Of a stretch of 18,211 nt of DNA, positions 1-8,500 are shown one piece after another. Each line of letters begins with the position of its first letter. The first letter of the stretch is position 1. Made by a program: the position numbers and the translations under genes. The notes under the pieces were generated by a model, which worked only from the letters and a program-made list of their open reading frames with translations, did not search any database and had not been told where the DNA came from. The DNA is from JAFMKE01 sp047621945 (GTDB lineage Bacteria; Bacteroidota; Bacteroidia; Chitinophagales; UBA8649), in contig JBLHMK010000041.1 of assembly GCA_047621945.1 (NCBI GenBank), positions 1 to 18,211 of the forward strand, in the 5' to 3' direction.

Positions 1-449
1 TTAACCCAATTACACTTCAACAAGAAGATGTAATTCAGGTTAATGAATTTGATCCTCAAAAAGTGATTAAGTTTAAAATTAAAGAAGATTGGTTTTTCGA
101 TGAAGAAACTTCAACTTTTCAAGTACGAATTATTGGTATCGCTCCTGTTATTGAGTCATACAGTTCTGATGGAAACTATTTAGGTGATGAAACCATGTAC
201 TGGGTTTATTATCCTGATTTAAGACCAATCTTAGCGAAGTATGAAGCGTATAACACAGGTAACGATGCAATGCGTTTGAGTTGGGAAGATATCATGGAAG
301 CAAGATTGTTCTCTAGTTATATCACTAAAGAGTCAAATGTATATGATCGTGTAATTCAAGAGTACGCTACTGGTTTAGATGCTTTGTTTGAATCTGATAG
401 AGTCAAACAACAATTATTTGAATTCGAGCATGACTTGTGGTCTTACTAA
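1..449 (+). CDS. gldN: Gliding motility / T9SS protein GldN, C-terminal part (5' end outside window)
   Basis: The frame is open from base 3 through the left edge, so this is the last ~148 codons of a longer gene. The GTG at 63 is an internal Val, not a start. The sequence matches the conserved C-terminal half of GldN as I know it: KIKEDWFFD near the left, then VRIIGIAPV, YWVYYPDLRP, an FSSYITKESNVYDR block, and an ending in FEHDLWSY. GldN is a periplasmic subunit that works with GldK, GldL and GldM in the type IX secretion system, which exports adhesins and enzymes and powers gliding. gldN is normally the last gene of gldKLMN, which fits the gene stopping here with a convergent gene right after it. 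Its stop overlaps the uvrC stop by 4 bases, and no terminator hairpin is visible between them. The family call is firm; the N-terminus cannot be judged. Confidence 0.93.
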   Translation, partial: NPITLQQEDVIQVNEFDPQKVIKFKIKEDWFFDEETSTFQVRIIGIAPVIESYSSDGNYLGDETMYWVYYPDLRPILAKYEAYNTGNDAMRLSWEDIMEARLFSSYITKESNVYDRVIQEYATGLDALFESDRVKQQLFEFEHDLWSY

Positions 450-2239
450 GTTTTAAAATACGCTAAAATTTTGTCAGCTTTTGCCTGACCTACAAACAAA
501 GCGAGTTCTTCAAAAGAGGCTCGCTTTATTTTTTGTACTGATCCAAACTCCTTTAACAGAAGCTCTTTAGTTTTTTTACCAATACCCGAAATACTATCGA
601 GTTCTGAAGTAATGAAATTCTTGCTTCGTTGATTCCTATGAAAGGTTATTGCAAAGCGGTGTGCTTCATTACGCAAATGTTGTATAACTTTTAATGATTC
701 ACTCTTCTTGTTAATGTATAAAGGGTAAGAGTCTCCAGGGTAATAGATCTCCTCTAGGCGTTTAGCAATTCCTATAATTGTGAGTTTACCAATAAGATCT
801 AGTTTTTCTAAACTCTTGAGGGCAGAACTTAATTGTCCTTTTCCCCCATCTACAATTACTAGATTAGGTAAGTCTTTATTTTCCTTCAGTAAGCGAGCAT
901 ATCTGCGGTAGACAACCTCCTCCATACTTGCAAAGTCATCCGGTCCAACAACCGTTTTAATGTTGTAATGCCTATATTCTTTCTTTGATGGCTTGGTATT
1001 TTTAAATACGACCATTGATGCCACGGGGTCTGATCCTTGAATATTCGAATTATCAAAACATTCAATGTGCCTTGGCAACTCAGTTAGCCTTAAATCGGCT
1101 TGTATTTGTTTCAAGATTCGCTCAGCACTTCCTTCTTTCTTTGCTTGTTTCTCCTTAATATCAAAGTAGTGCTGCTTTTGGGAAATTAGATTTCTAAAGG
1201 CTAAATCTAGTATTTTCTTTTTGTCGCCAGTCTTTGGAATAGTTTGTTTAACATCTTCCATTTCAATCCTTTTGGGAAGTACTAGCTCCGGGGCATTCTC
1301 ATTTTCCTCTCGTTCATTTCTATGCTTCTCTATAACATACTGTAACACGACCTCATCGCTTTCGTCTAGTTTGGTTTTGAGTTCAAAGTTGTAGGTGCTA
1401 ACAATTGCTCCATTTCTAATTTTTATATAAGTAACAAAGGCCTTTTCCGATATGGATAATATATTATAGGCATCGATGTGTTTGACGCGAACATCTACAA
1501 CGGTGTTTTTCTCCCCATAATTGATCAAAGTCTCAATTCTTCGCTCATAGTCATAGGCTTTTTCAAATTCTAGTTTTTCAACAAAGGCCTCTTGCTTTTC
1601 TTTAAGATAATTAATGGCTACATCGGATTTCCCTAAAAGGATATTGCGTATCTGCTCAATATTGTGCATATACTCCTCCTCACTTTGATACCCTTCACAT
1701 GGTCCTAAGCAATTATCAATATGATATTCCAAACAAACTTTAAATTTTCCTTTAGCTATATGCTCGCGGTTTAAGGCTAGACTACATGTTCTAAGTGGAA
1801 ATAGCTTAATAATGGTCTCATAAGCCTTCTTAGCGTAAAACATGGACGTATAGGGCCCAAAATACTCCGACCCATCGGCTATTTTTTTTCGTGTAAAGAT
1901 GACTCTAGGAAATTTTTCGTTTTTTATCGCTATCGAGGGGTAGCTTTTGTCATCGCGAAACTGGATGTTGTACTTGGGGTTTTCATTGCGAATAAGGTTT
2001 CTTTCTAATAAAAGTGCTTCTCGTTCATCTTTCACTACCGTAAACTGAATATCGGTAATTTGCTTAACCATTAAACGAAGTCTATAACTATCGTGCGTCT
2101 TGGTGAAGTACGAGGAAACTCTTTTCTTTAAGTTTTTCGCTTTACCTACATAAAGCAATCGGCCCTTAGTATCATAATGCCTATAGACTCCTGGCTTTTC
2201 AGGTAAGGAACGTATGATTTCTTTAATTCCTTCGCGCAT
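446..2239 (-). CDS. uvrC: Excinuclease ABC subunit C (UvrC)
   Basis: Dual endonuclease of nucleotide excision repair. It makes the 3' and 5' incisions around a lesion marked by UvrA/UvrB in the cytoplasm. At 597 aa it is full length for the family. Domains in order: GIY-YIG nuclease (~15-92, with PGVYRHY and LLYVGKAKNLKKR); a four-cysteine cluster (C152, C169, C177, C181), the spacing seen in UvrC proteins that carry a metal site; a UVR motif that contacts UvrB (~210-240, EFEKAYDYERRI); an RNase H-like endonuclease with its likely catalytic D396 (CFDNSNIQG), D464 (VIVDGGKGQ) and H527 (RNEAHRF); and a C-terminal helix-hairpin-helix region (~545-595, SISGIGKKT). The start ATG at 2239 lies only 6 bases past the stop of the PBP gene, so it is probably co-transcribed as the last gene of the sprE-pbp-uvrC unit. 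Nothing looks damaged. Confidence 0.97.
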   Translation of the reverse strand: MREGIKEIIRSLPEKPGVYRHYDTKGRLLYVGKAKNLKKRVSSYFTKTHDSYRLRLMVKQITDIQFTVVKDEREALLLERNLIRNENPKYNIQFRDDKSYPSIAIKNEKFPRVIFTRKKIADGSEYFGPYTSMFYAKKAYETIIKLFPLRTCSLALNREHIAKGKFKVCLEYHIDNCLGPCEGYQSEEEYMHNIEQIRNILLGKSDVAINYLKEKQEAFVEKLEFEKAYDYERRIETLINYGEKNTVVDVRVKHIDAYNILSISEKAFVTYIKIRNGAIVSTYNFELKTKLDESDEVVLQYVIEKHRNEREENENAPELVLPKRIEMEDVKQTIPKTGDKKKILDLAFRNLISQKQHYFDIKEKQAKKEGSAERILKQIQADLRLTELPRHIECFDNSNIQGSDPVASMVVFKNTKPSKKEYRHYNIKTVVGPDDFASMEEVVYRRYARLLKENKDLPNLVIVDGGKGQLSSALKSLEKLDLIGKLTIIGIAKRLEEIYYPGDSYPLYINKKSESLKVIQHLRNEAHRFAITFHRNQRSKNFITSELDSISGIGKKTKELLLKEFGSVQKIKRASFEELALFVGQAKADKILAYFKT

Positions 2240-2245
2240 GGTGGT

Positions 2246-4528
2246 TTATTCAAATTGGTTACCGTCTAATCCTTCATTGACGGTTTGTTTGAATTTAGAA
2301 CAATCTAGCTCAACTGAAAGTTCTTCTAGAGGCTTTTTAAAGCTAGAGTTGATGTCGTAGTTTAAAGTGGTGTCGGCATATACTTTCTTTACAAAGTTTG
2401 CCCAAATAGGCAAAGCGGTACTTGCTCCCTGACCTAAGCTGGTACTTCGAAAACGAATAAATTTATCATCGCAACCTACCCAAACACCAGCTAATAATTC
2501 TGGTGTAAAGCCCATAAACCATCCATCCGAGTTATTCTGAGTGGTTCCTGTTTTACCAGCTATGTGTAATGACTTAGGAATATTGTATTTAAAACGAACT
2601 CTTGCACCTGTAGCGTAAGAAGGGCTTCCGTCTACCACGTTTCTCATCATTTGTGTAATAACATAAGCAGTTTCTTCATCTAAAGCTGAAGTGCTTTTAG
2701 CAAAAAACTCTTCAATAATATTCCCATGACTATCTTCTATTCTTGATACGAATATAGGCTCATTGCTAGTCCCTTGATTAGCAAAGGTGGTATAGGCTCG
2801 AATCATTTCATAAACTGATATATCTGCTGTACCCAAACAAATAGAAGGGTATGGAGGGATTTCTGCTTCAATACCCATTTTGTGAGCAAATTCAACTACG
2901 GCTTGAGCACTTAACTCATGCATCAAATAAGCGGTTACTTGATTCTTCGAAGCGGCTAAACCATCTTTAATGGCCATCATACCTTCTGAACTCCCATCAG
3001 AATTTTCAGGGCAGTATTGTTCTAAAATAGGCCATCTAGCATCGTCTGCTTCAAAGCATATTGGTAAATCTGGCACTTTGAAACAAGGGGAATACCCTTT
3101 TTCTTTAATTGCAAGTGTATAGATAATTGGTTTGAAAGTTGAACCCACCTGACGTTTCGTATTCTTGTTCACGTGGTCATATTGATTATACTCAAAGTTT
3201 GCTCCACCTACCCACGCTTTTACGTATCCCGTGTGAGGGTCGATAGCTAATAGACCGGTTTGAAGTATCATTTTATAATACTTTACAGAATCTAATGGAC
3301 TCATAGTCGTGTCAATATCTCCTTCGTGACTCCAAAGGGTAATGTCTCGAGGAGTATTGATTAATTTAAAAGCGGTACTATCTGTTAGTGTAGAATCTGC
3401 AGATTTGAAAATTTTAATGACATTGTTAACCAGAACTTCACTTTGCTTGGCGTAAGAAGCTTCTCTGTCATATTTGTCGTAGTACTCCCAAGGATCTCTA
3501 TTTTTCCAATGCTTGAAAAATTGTGCTTGCCATTCCGTCAAATGATCATGAACAGCGTCTTCGGCGTGCTTTTGTATTCTACTATCTAGAGTTGTGAATA
3601 CTTTTAAACCATCTTTATATATATTAAACGGCTCGCCAGTACTAGGGTTAATATTATTACTAGCCCATACTTTCAACCACATTCTAAGTTGCTCTCTAAA
3701 ATGCGGAGCTAAACCATTGATATGGTTGGTCGCCTTATAATCTGTTAGTATAGGTAAGCCTTGTAAAGAATCTTTTAGCTCTTTGGAAATATAATCATAA
3801 TTGTGCATCTGGTAAAGAACTACATTTCGTCGCTCCACACTATTTTCCATTTTAGAAATAGGATTGTATTTTGATGGACCTTTTAACATCCCAACTAGTA
3901 CAGCACTTTCTTCTAAAATTAAGTCTTGAACTTCTTTGTTGAAATAGGTTTTGGCTGCTGATTTTACTCCAAAGGAATTATGAACAAAGTCCACCGTATT
4001 GAGATACATGGTTAATATTTCTTCTTTGGTATAAGTCCGCTCTAGCATTACAGACATTACCAGTTCTTTAATTTTTTGAATGATTCTTTTAATTTTACTC
4101 GATCGGTCAACTTCGGTAAAAAGATTTTTTGCTAATTGTTGGGTAATGGTACTTCCACCGCCACGACTTCCTAAAAATAGAAGCGATGAAAAGCTTCGCT
4201 TCATATCAATTCCAGAATGTTGATGAAAACGAATGTCTTCAGTTGCAATCAAGGCATCAATCAAGTTTTGTGGAAGCTCCTCATATACCGAGTTAGACCT
4301 ATTCTTACTATAATACTTACCAATAGGCACATTACTATCTGCAGCATAGATTTCGGTAGCTAATTCACTGTTGGGGTTCTCAATTTCTTCAAAGGATGGC
4401 ATTTTCCCTAAAAGCCCCTTTGAAACTCCATAGAAAAAGAGCATCAGAAAGACTAGTCCTGCAAAAAAGGCAAGCCAGAGAATTCTAACATACTTGGTAT
4501 AATTGTGCTTGGGAGTTTTGCTTGACAT
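2246..4528 (-). CDS. Class A penicillin-binding protein (PBP1A-type glycosyltransferase/transpeptidase)
   Basis: Bifunctional peptidoglycan synthase: it polymerises lipid II into glycan strands and cross-links the stem peptides in the periplasm. There is one N-terminal membrane helix (~14-35). The GT51 domain follows (~60-250), with catalytic E97 in IATEDIRFHQHSG and the GGGSTITQQLAKNLF block (~123-137). A linker comes next, then a transpeptidase domain with all three active-site motifs: S463-T-F-K466, S527-K-N529 and K659-T-G661. At 760 aa it has the usual Bacteroidota class A PBP length. The ATG at 4528 is followed by a basic cytoplasmic tail and then the membrane helix, which supports the start. 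It sits 21 bases downstream of sprE and 6 bases upstream of uvrC. I leave the symbol empty because mrcA/ponA/pbp1A usage varies in this phylum. No key residue is missing. Confidence 0.95.
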   Translation of the reverse strand: MSSKTPKHNYTKYVRILWLAFFAGLVFLMLFFYGVSKGLLGKMPSFEEIENPNSELATEIYAADSNVPIGKYYSKNRSNSVYEELPQNLIDALIATEDIRFHQHSGIDMKRSFSSLLFLGSRGGGSTITQQLAKNLFTEVDRSSKIKRIIQKIKELVMSVMLERTYTKEEILTMYLNTVDFVHNSFGVKSAAKTYFNKEVQDLILEESAVLVGMLKGPSKYNPISKMENSVERRNVVLYQMHNYDYISKELKDSLQGLPILTDYKATNHINGLAPHFREQLRMWLKVWASNNINPSTGEPFNIYKDGLKVFTTLDSRIQKHAEDAVHDHLTEWQAQFFKHWKNRDPWEYYDKYDREASYAKQSEVLVNNVIKIFKSADSTLTDSTAFKLINTPRDITLWSHEGDIDTTMSPLDSVKYYKMILQTGLLAIDPHTGYVKAWVGGANFEYNQYDHVNKNTKRQVGSTFKPIIYTLAIKEKGYSPCFKVPDLPICFEADDARWPILEQYCPENSDGSSEGMMAIKDGLAASKNQVTAYLMHELSAQAVVEFAHKMGIEAEIPPYPSICLGTADISVYEMIRAYTTFANQGTSNEPIFVSRIEDSHGNIIEEFFAKSTSALDEETAYVITQMMRNVVDGSPSYATGARVRFKYNIPKSLHIAGKTGTTQNNSDGWFMGFTPELLAGVWVGCDDKFIRFRSTSLGQGASTALPIWANFVKKVYADTTLNYDINSSFKKPLEELSVELDCSKFKQTVNEGLDGNQFE

Positions 4529-4549
4529 GTGTAGGTGTTCGTTTTGGAT

Positions 4550-7075
4550 TTATTCTTCTTCTAACTCGACTTTTGTTGCACCTTTTTTTCCGCCAATTTG
4601 AACTTGCTTATTACCTAAGTTCAACTTAACGCCACCTACTTCTTTGGCTGCTTGGTCGTCCTTTTGAATAAGTGATTGATTGGATCTTGGATTTTTAGGG
4701 TCAATCTTGTTGTCTATTGCATTTTCTTTGGCAGGATTTTCTTCAGCTTCTTTTTCTGCAGTTCCATTCAAGTAAGCGAGAAGTTCTTCAGCTCGCGCTT
4801 GTTCTTCGGTGTCTTTATGTTTGTTAACAACATATTCCAATGAGGCTACGAAAGGATCAAACAATTTCTTCCCACCAATAGCCATCGCTTTTAGCAAGTC
4901 GAACTTTGCAATTAATGGTATGCGGGAGAATCGCTCATTGGCTTCTTCACATTTTAGAAGTACTGCATCGTAATTTTCGTTCAGGTACAAATCATAAGCT
5001 CCTTCATAGAAATCTTCAGCTTGAGCCTTAAAATCTTTATCTTTTGTAGAATTAGGATTCAAGAGATAATCACTAAATTTATTATTTGGATATTTACTTA
5101 AGAGTTCTTTTTTGGCTGCTTCTGCTTTTTTGGGTTCATCTAAATCAGTATACAATACATAAAGCTGATAAAGTGCTTCTGGCTCATATCGGTTTTCAGC
5201 GAAACGGGAATTCAAGGACACAAACATTTCCGTACTTTTTGGCAGGTTGTCTAGGCCAATTTTATAGATTACAGCACTGCTATAGTAAGCCGCAATAATA
5301 TCTTTTTTCAAGTCCTTTTTTTCCTGATCAGTACTAGGAATAGAAGCTATCATTTCCTCATATTTGCTATCTATCCGAGCAAAATATTGATCCTGCCCCG
5401 AGCCATCTTCTTCAGTGTCGTCTGCGTTGAATTCACTGTTCTTATCGCTTCTTCGCCAATTGTCTTCCAAAGTGATATCTCCCCAAGTCTGCTTAAACTT
5501 TTTATATCCGCTATTTCTGCTAGCATCACTGTAAAAGTACCAACCGTTTTTACTTCCCTTAGTACTCGTAGCGCTTGACGCAAAAAGTTCACTTTGCTTA
5601 TTCTTGTTTTCTTGTTTAATTTCTGCATCTATAATATCTACCGCTTGCTCATACAACATAGCTTCTAATTCTTTAGCTGGAATTTCCGCTAGAATTAGTA
5701 AACTGTCATTGACACGGATGGTCGATAAATAATCTATCAAATCAGTTAAGACTGTGCTTCGAGTAGATATAGTTTCATATCGCACATAGTTGTTGTCAAT
5801 AAAATTGAGCGAACTATCGTAATACGCTTGGGCCAATGTATAGTTTTCCTCGTCGTAATTAATATCACCTAATTTGCCAAAAGAAATTCCTTTTTGCTTT
5901 TGATTAGATAGGGAAACAGCAGTAGATTTTAATAAATATTTTTTCGCATCTTCTCTTTCGTTATTGTTCAAAGCGATTAAAGCCTTCTCGTAATACAACT
6001 GATCAAAGTATTCTCTGTTCTTGTTGTCTTTAGTCATTTTTGCAATCAGCTTCAGGGCTTCTTTATCTTGACCTGGAGTTTGACTATTCATTTGAATGAG
6101 TTTCAACTTAGCATAAAAAATCATTTCAAAATTAGCATTACCCTTCATGGATTGTTTGTAATAGCTAGCGGCTAGTTCTTTTTGTCCAAGGTGTTCGTTG
6201 ATTTGAGCAGCTATAAATTGTAATCGTGCCCGATGTTTTTGTTTTTTTGTTTGAGCGATTGTGCGCTCAAGAAATGGAAGTCCCGTTTGATAACTTTCTT
6301 GAGCAAGGTATAAATACGCATTACTAAGCTCCACATCTTTATCGTAATTTTTAAGGAAGGTCTTATCGCCTCGGATATAAGTTAAAATTGCATCTGCTTC
6401 AATAAATTGCTTATTGCTTACATATGCATTGGCTAGCCATACTAAAGCTTCACTTTTGACTGATTCGTGTAATCCAATTTTCTTGTGCGGGCGAATGTCT
6501 TTTCCATCCAGCTCTTTTTCAATAAGTTTTTCTTTTTTCTTTTTGTCTTTAGCTTTCTTTTTTTTGGAGCTCTTTTGTTTTTTAATTTTGTCTTTACTTC
6601 TGCCATCAACAGCTTCATCAAAATTGGCCGTAATGTATCTGAAGCAGTTAATTGAGGAATCAAGTTTTCCTTGGAAGAAATAACCCTTTCCTATTAACAG
6701 GAAGGCATCATCGCTCCAATTACTAATGCTGTTATCGTCGTTTGCTCGGTAATTTTTACCGTCTTGCTTTTCTTGGTGTGTTTGGATGCTCAATCTTGCT
6801 TTACCAATGGATGCACTTAGTCCTTCATTTTTACTTATGACCTCTTCGTAGCTGCCATAATTATACAAAGGAAGAATTTCTTCATAGTTATCTTTATTCC
6901 CATCCTCTAAAGATTTTATTTGATTGTTGAAGGCCTCATTTGCATTGAAATAGCCATTATAATGACTAGTCAAATCATGGTAAGTTTGCTTAACAATCCC
7001 GGCATTTTGTTTGGCACATGCACTGAGGAAAATAAGGGCAAAAAAGAGTGGTATTAGCTTTGAAATAGAATTCAA
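4550..7075 (-). CDS. sprE: TPR lipoprotein of the T9SS / gliding machinery, SprE/PorW type
   Basis: Large lipoprotein required, in the family, for type IX secretion and gliding (SprE in Flavobacterium, PorW in Porphyromonas). The 841 aa open with a lipoprotein signal peptide ending at LSAC, lipid-modified C20. The family-typical YHDLTSHYNGYFNANEAF block follows (~32-49), then repeated helical segments of TPR character (GKGYFFQGKLDSSINCFRYI near 130, LGDINYDEENYTLAQAYYDSS near 400, ALYQLYVLYTDLDEPKKAE near 640). There is an unusual Lys-rich stretch at ~161-184 and a low-complexity charged tail from ~760 that includes a Gly/Lys segment. It is the first gene of a minus-strand unit with the PBP and uvrC, and is divergent from the M23 peptidase gene. 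The presence of gldN at the left edge supports a T9SS role. SprE versus another large TPR lipoprotein is decided mainly by the N-terminal block; I am fairly sure. Confidence 0.85.
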   Translation of the reverse strand: MNSISKLIPLFFALIFLSACAKQNAGIVKQTYHDLTSHYNGYFNANEAFNNQIKSLEDGNKDNYEEILPLYNYGSYEEVISKNEGLSASIGKARLSIQTHQEKQDGKNYRANDDNSISNWSDDAFLLIGKGYFFQGKLDSSINCFRYITANFDEAVDGRSKDKIKKQKSSKKKKAKDKKKKEKLIEKELDGKDIRPHKKIGLHESVKSEALVWLANAYVSNKQFIEADAILTYIRGDKTFLKNYDKDVELSNAYLYLAQESYQTGLPFLERTIAQTKKQKHRARLQFIAAQINEHLGQKELAASYYKQSMKGNANFEMIFYAKLKLIQMNSQTPGQDKEALKLIAKMTKDNKNREYFDQLYYEKALIALNNNEREDAKKYLLKSTAVSLSNQKQKGISFGKLGDINYDEENYTLAQAYYDSSLNFIDNNYVRYETISTRSTVLTDLIDYLSTIRVNDSLLILAEIPAKELEAMLYEQAVDIIDAEIKQENKNKQSELFASSATSTKGSKNGWYFYSDASRNSGYKKFKQTWGDITLEDNWRRSDKNSEFNADDTEEDGSGQDQYFARIDSKYEEMIASIPSTDQEKKDLKKDIIAAYYSSAVIYKIGLDNLPKSTEMFVSLNSRFAENRYEPEALYQLYVLYTDLDEPKKAEAAKKELLSKYPNNKFSDYLLNPNSTKDKDFKAQAEDFYEGAYDLYLNENYDAVLLKCEEANERFSRIPLIAKFDLLKAMAIGGKKLFDPFVASLEYVVNKHKDTEEQARAEELLAYLNGTAEKEAEENPAKENAIDNKIDPKNPRSNQSLIQKDDQAAKEVGGVKLNLGNKQVQIGGKKGATKVELEEE

Positions 7076-7095
7076 TGTTTTTCTTTTAACTTTAG

Positions 7096-7103
7096 TAACT
7101 TTG
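7096..7103 (+). promoter_or_regulatory. Possible -7 promoter box for the M23-bactofilin-AtpZ unit
   Basis: TAACTTTG matches the Bacteroidota -7 consensus TAnnTTTG. It lies in the 98-base divergent gap, about 70 bases ahead of the M23 start. No convincing TTG -33 element stands at the right distance upstream (the nearest TTTG, at 7059-7062, is 33 bases away), so this is tentative. Confidence 0.3.
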
Positions 7104-7127
7104 TTTTAACTCAATTTAAGCTAATTT

Positions 7128-7150
7128 ATTATTCCAAAGAGCGGAATAAT
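7128..7150. repeat. Perfect 8-base inverted repeat in the sprE / M23 divergent gap
   Basis: The arms ATTATTCC (7128-7135) and GGAATAAT (7143-7150) are perfect complements separated by 7 bases. The repeat sits 23 bases before the M23 start codon and 53 bases beyond the sprE start. No U-run follows, so it does not look like a terminator. It could be an operator for a dimeric regulator, or a hairpin in the leader of the M23 transcript. The function is inferred only from its position. Confidence 0.5.
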
Positions 7151-7173
7151 GGTATTATTACAGCATCAAATTT

Positions 7174-8076
7174 ATGGCTAAAGATAGGAATATAAAGAAT
7201 AAAAAGACGCTTTTACAAAAATTAAGATACAAGTATCGGCTTATCATTTTAAACGAAGATACATTCGAGCAAAAAACTTCATTGCGCTTGTCTAGGATGA
7301 ATTTGTACGTCTTAGGAAGTGTCTTTTTTCTTTTTGTAGTTATTATAGTTACTGCGGTTATTGCCTTCACTCCGTTGAAGTATTATATGCCTGGAGTTGG
7401 ATCAGTAGATGTTCGAACGCAATTAGTCGAGCTTGAAATGCTTACAGATTCGATACAGCGCCAATTAGATAAAAGAAATTTGTGGTTGGTTAACTTTCAG
7501 AAAGCCTTAAGTGGGGATTTAGATAGTACTTTTTATGTCAGTGATTCACTTTCAACAGCCGATTACAATAATGTGAATATTGACGAAATTGGTGAAGATG
7601 AAGAAGCATTTCGAGAGGAGATGAAGGATGAAGTTTTTCTTGCTAGTGAACAGATTTTGACAACGCCTTCTGCCGATAAAAGTGCAGTGTATTATCCTTT
7701 AAATTTTATGACACCTACAGAAGGTACGGTAGTGGGAGACTATAGTTATTCGGACGGTCATTTTGGGATTGATATTGCTGGAGAGGAAAAAGAGAATATT
7801 AGAGCTGTTGAATCTGGAGTGGTTTTAAGTGCGGATTGGAACCCGAATACAGGACATGTAATAGGCGTTCAACATAAGAATAACACCATATCTTTTTATA
7901 AGCACAATGCTATTTTATTGAAAAAAGTTGGTAGCTTTGTCAAGAGGGGGGAGGTTATAGCCCTAATGGGAAATTCTGGACATTTAACAGATGGACCTCA
8001 TCTTCACTTTGAATTGTGGCAAGATGGAAAGGCAATAAACCCTCTTGATTATATGCAAATCAAGAAAATTAATTAG
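7174..8076 (+). CDS. Membrane-anchored M23 family (LytM/NlpD-like) peptidoglycan peptidase
   Basis: Zinc endopeptidase, or murein hydrolase regulator, expected to cut or manage peptidoglycan cross-links in the periplasm. The 300 aa begin with a basic cytoplasmic stretch (1-40). One membrane helix follows (~43-66), then a predicted helical/acidic linker (~80-160) and a C-terminal M23 domain (~175-295). The zinc and catalytic residues are all present: H196 and D200 in HFGID, H276 and H278 in GPHLHFE. H244 in YKHN is also present. The enzyme should therefore be active rather than a degenerate activator. The ATG at 7174 gives a sensible N-in single-pass protein. It is followed at once by a bactofilin gene, a pairing known in other bacteria where the scaffold positions an M23 enzyme, and it is divergent from sprE and a PBP gene. 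I infer a role in cell-wall shaping or in opening the wall for envelope machines. Confidence 0.92.
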   Translation: MAKDRNIKNKKTLLQKLRYKYRLIILNEDTFEQKTSLRLSRMNLYVLGSVFFLFVVIIVTAVIAFTPLKYYMPGVGSVDVRTQLVELEMLTDSIQRQLDKRNLWLVNFQKALSGDLDSTFYVSDSLSTADYNNVNIDEIGEDEEAFREEMKDEVFLASEQILTTPSADKSAVYYPLNFMTPTEGTVVGDYSYSDGHFGIDIAGEEKENIRAVESGVVLSADWNPNTGHVIGVQHKNNTISFYKHNAILLKKVGSFVKRGEVIALMGNSGHLTDGPHLHFELWQDGKAINPLDYMQIKKIN

Positions 8077-8077
8077 G

Positions 8078-8500
8078 ATGTTTGGTGATAAGAATGATAA
8101 GAAAAGTGTAGCAAGTCAGGATAATTTTTCTGCAAATACAATACAAGCTGGCACATCAATCAATGGGGAAGTAAATTCTGAAGGAAGTATTCGAATAGAC
8201 GGTAAACTTGATGGATCACTCAACACGCAAGGCAAGTTAGTTGTTGGAAATAGTGGGGTGATTACTGGTGATGTATTGTGCCAAAATGCTAATATTGAAG
8301 GCAGAATTGATGGCAAACTAGCGGTCAAGGAAATGCTTATTTTGAAGCAATCTGCGGTCATTCACGGCGATATTAGTACGCTCAAGTTAGTAGTAGAAGA
8401 AGGTGCAATTTTTAATGGTAAGATTGTAATGGGTGCCACCATGAAAAAATCCTTGATAAAAGAAAATGATGAAGCCACCATCCAAAAACAAGCCGTCTAA
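8078..8500 (+). CDS. Bactofilin (polymer-forming cytoskeletal protein)
   Basis: Bactofilins polymerise without nucleotide into filaments at the inner face of the membrane and act as scaffolds for cell-wall enzymes. The 140 aa have a short charged N-terminus (MFGDKNDKK), then a right-handed beta-helix core (~20-125). The core shows the regular hydrophobic/Gly repeat of the DUF583 family, for example SIRIDGKLDGSL, ANIEGRIDGKLAVKE and AVIHGDISTLKLVVEEGAIFNG. A short disordered tail follows. I place the start at ATG 8078, two bases after the M23 stop codon begins. An upstream TTG at 8045 would give a longer product overlapping the M23 gene by 32 bases, with an N-terminus unlike bactofilins. Its 3' end overlaps the next gene by 35 bases, so the two are translated from one transcript. 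The adjacent M23 enzyme is the likely partner (inference). Confidence 0.93.
   Translation: MFGDKNDKKSVASQDNFSANTIQAGTSINGEVNSEGSIRIDGKLDGSLNTQGKLVVGNSGVITGDVLCQNANIEGRIDGKLAVKEMLILKQSAVIHGDISTLKLVVEEGAIFNGKIVMGATMKKSLIKENDEATIQKQAV

Noticed and set aside
63..449. A 128-codon gene starting at GTG 63
   Set aside because: The frame is open to the left edge and the upstream codons continue GldN-like sequence, so 63 is an internal Val codon.
5086..6683. Several 60-90 codon frames on both strands inside the sprE gene
   Set aside because: All overlap a continuous, well-supported 841-codon gene in another frame and show no independent features.
7167..7174. TAAATTTG on the minus strand as a -7 box for sprE
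   Set aside because: It matches TAnnTTTG, but there is no TTG at the right distance and it overlaps the M23 start codon; in AT-rich DNA this match is expected by chance.
8045..8077. TTG start at 8045 for the bactofilin
   Set aside because: It would overlap the M23 gene by 32 bases and add an N-terminus unlike bactofilins; ATG 8078 gives the usual MFG start.
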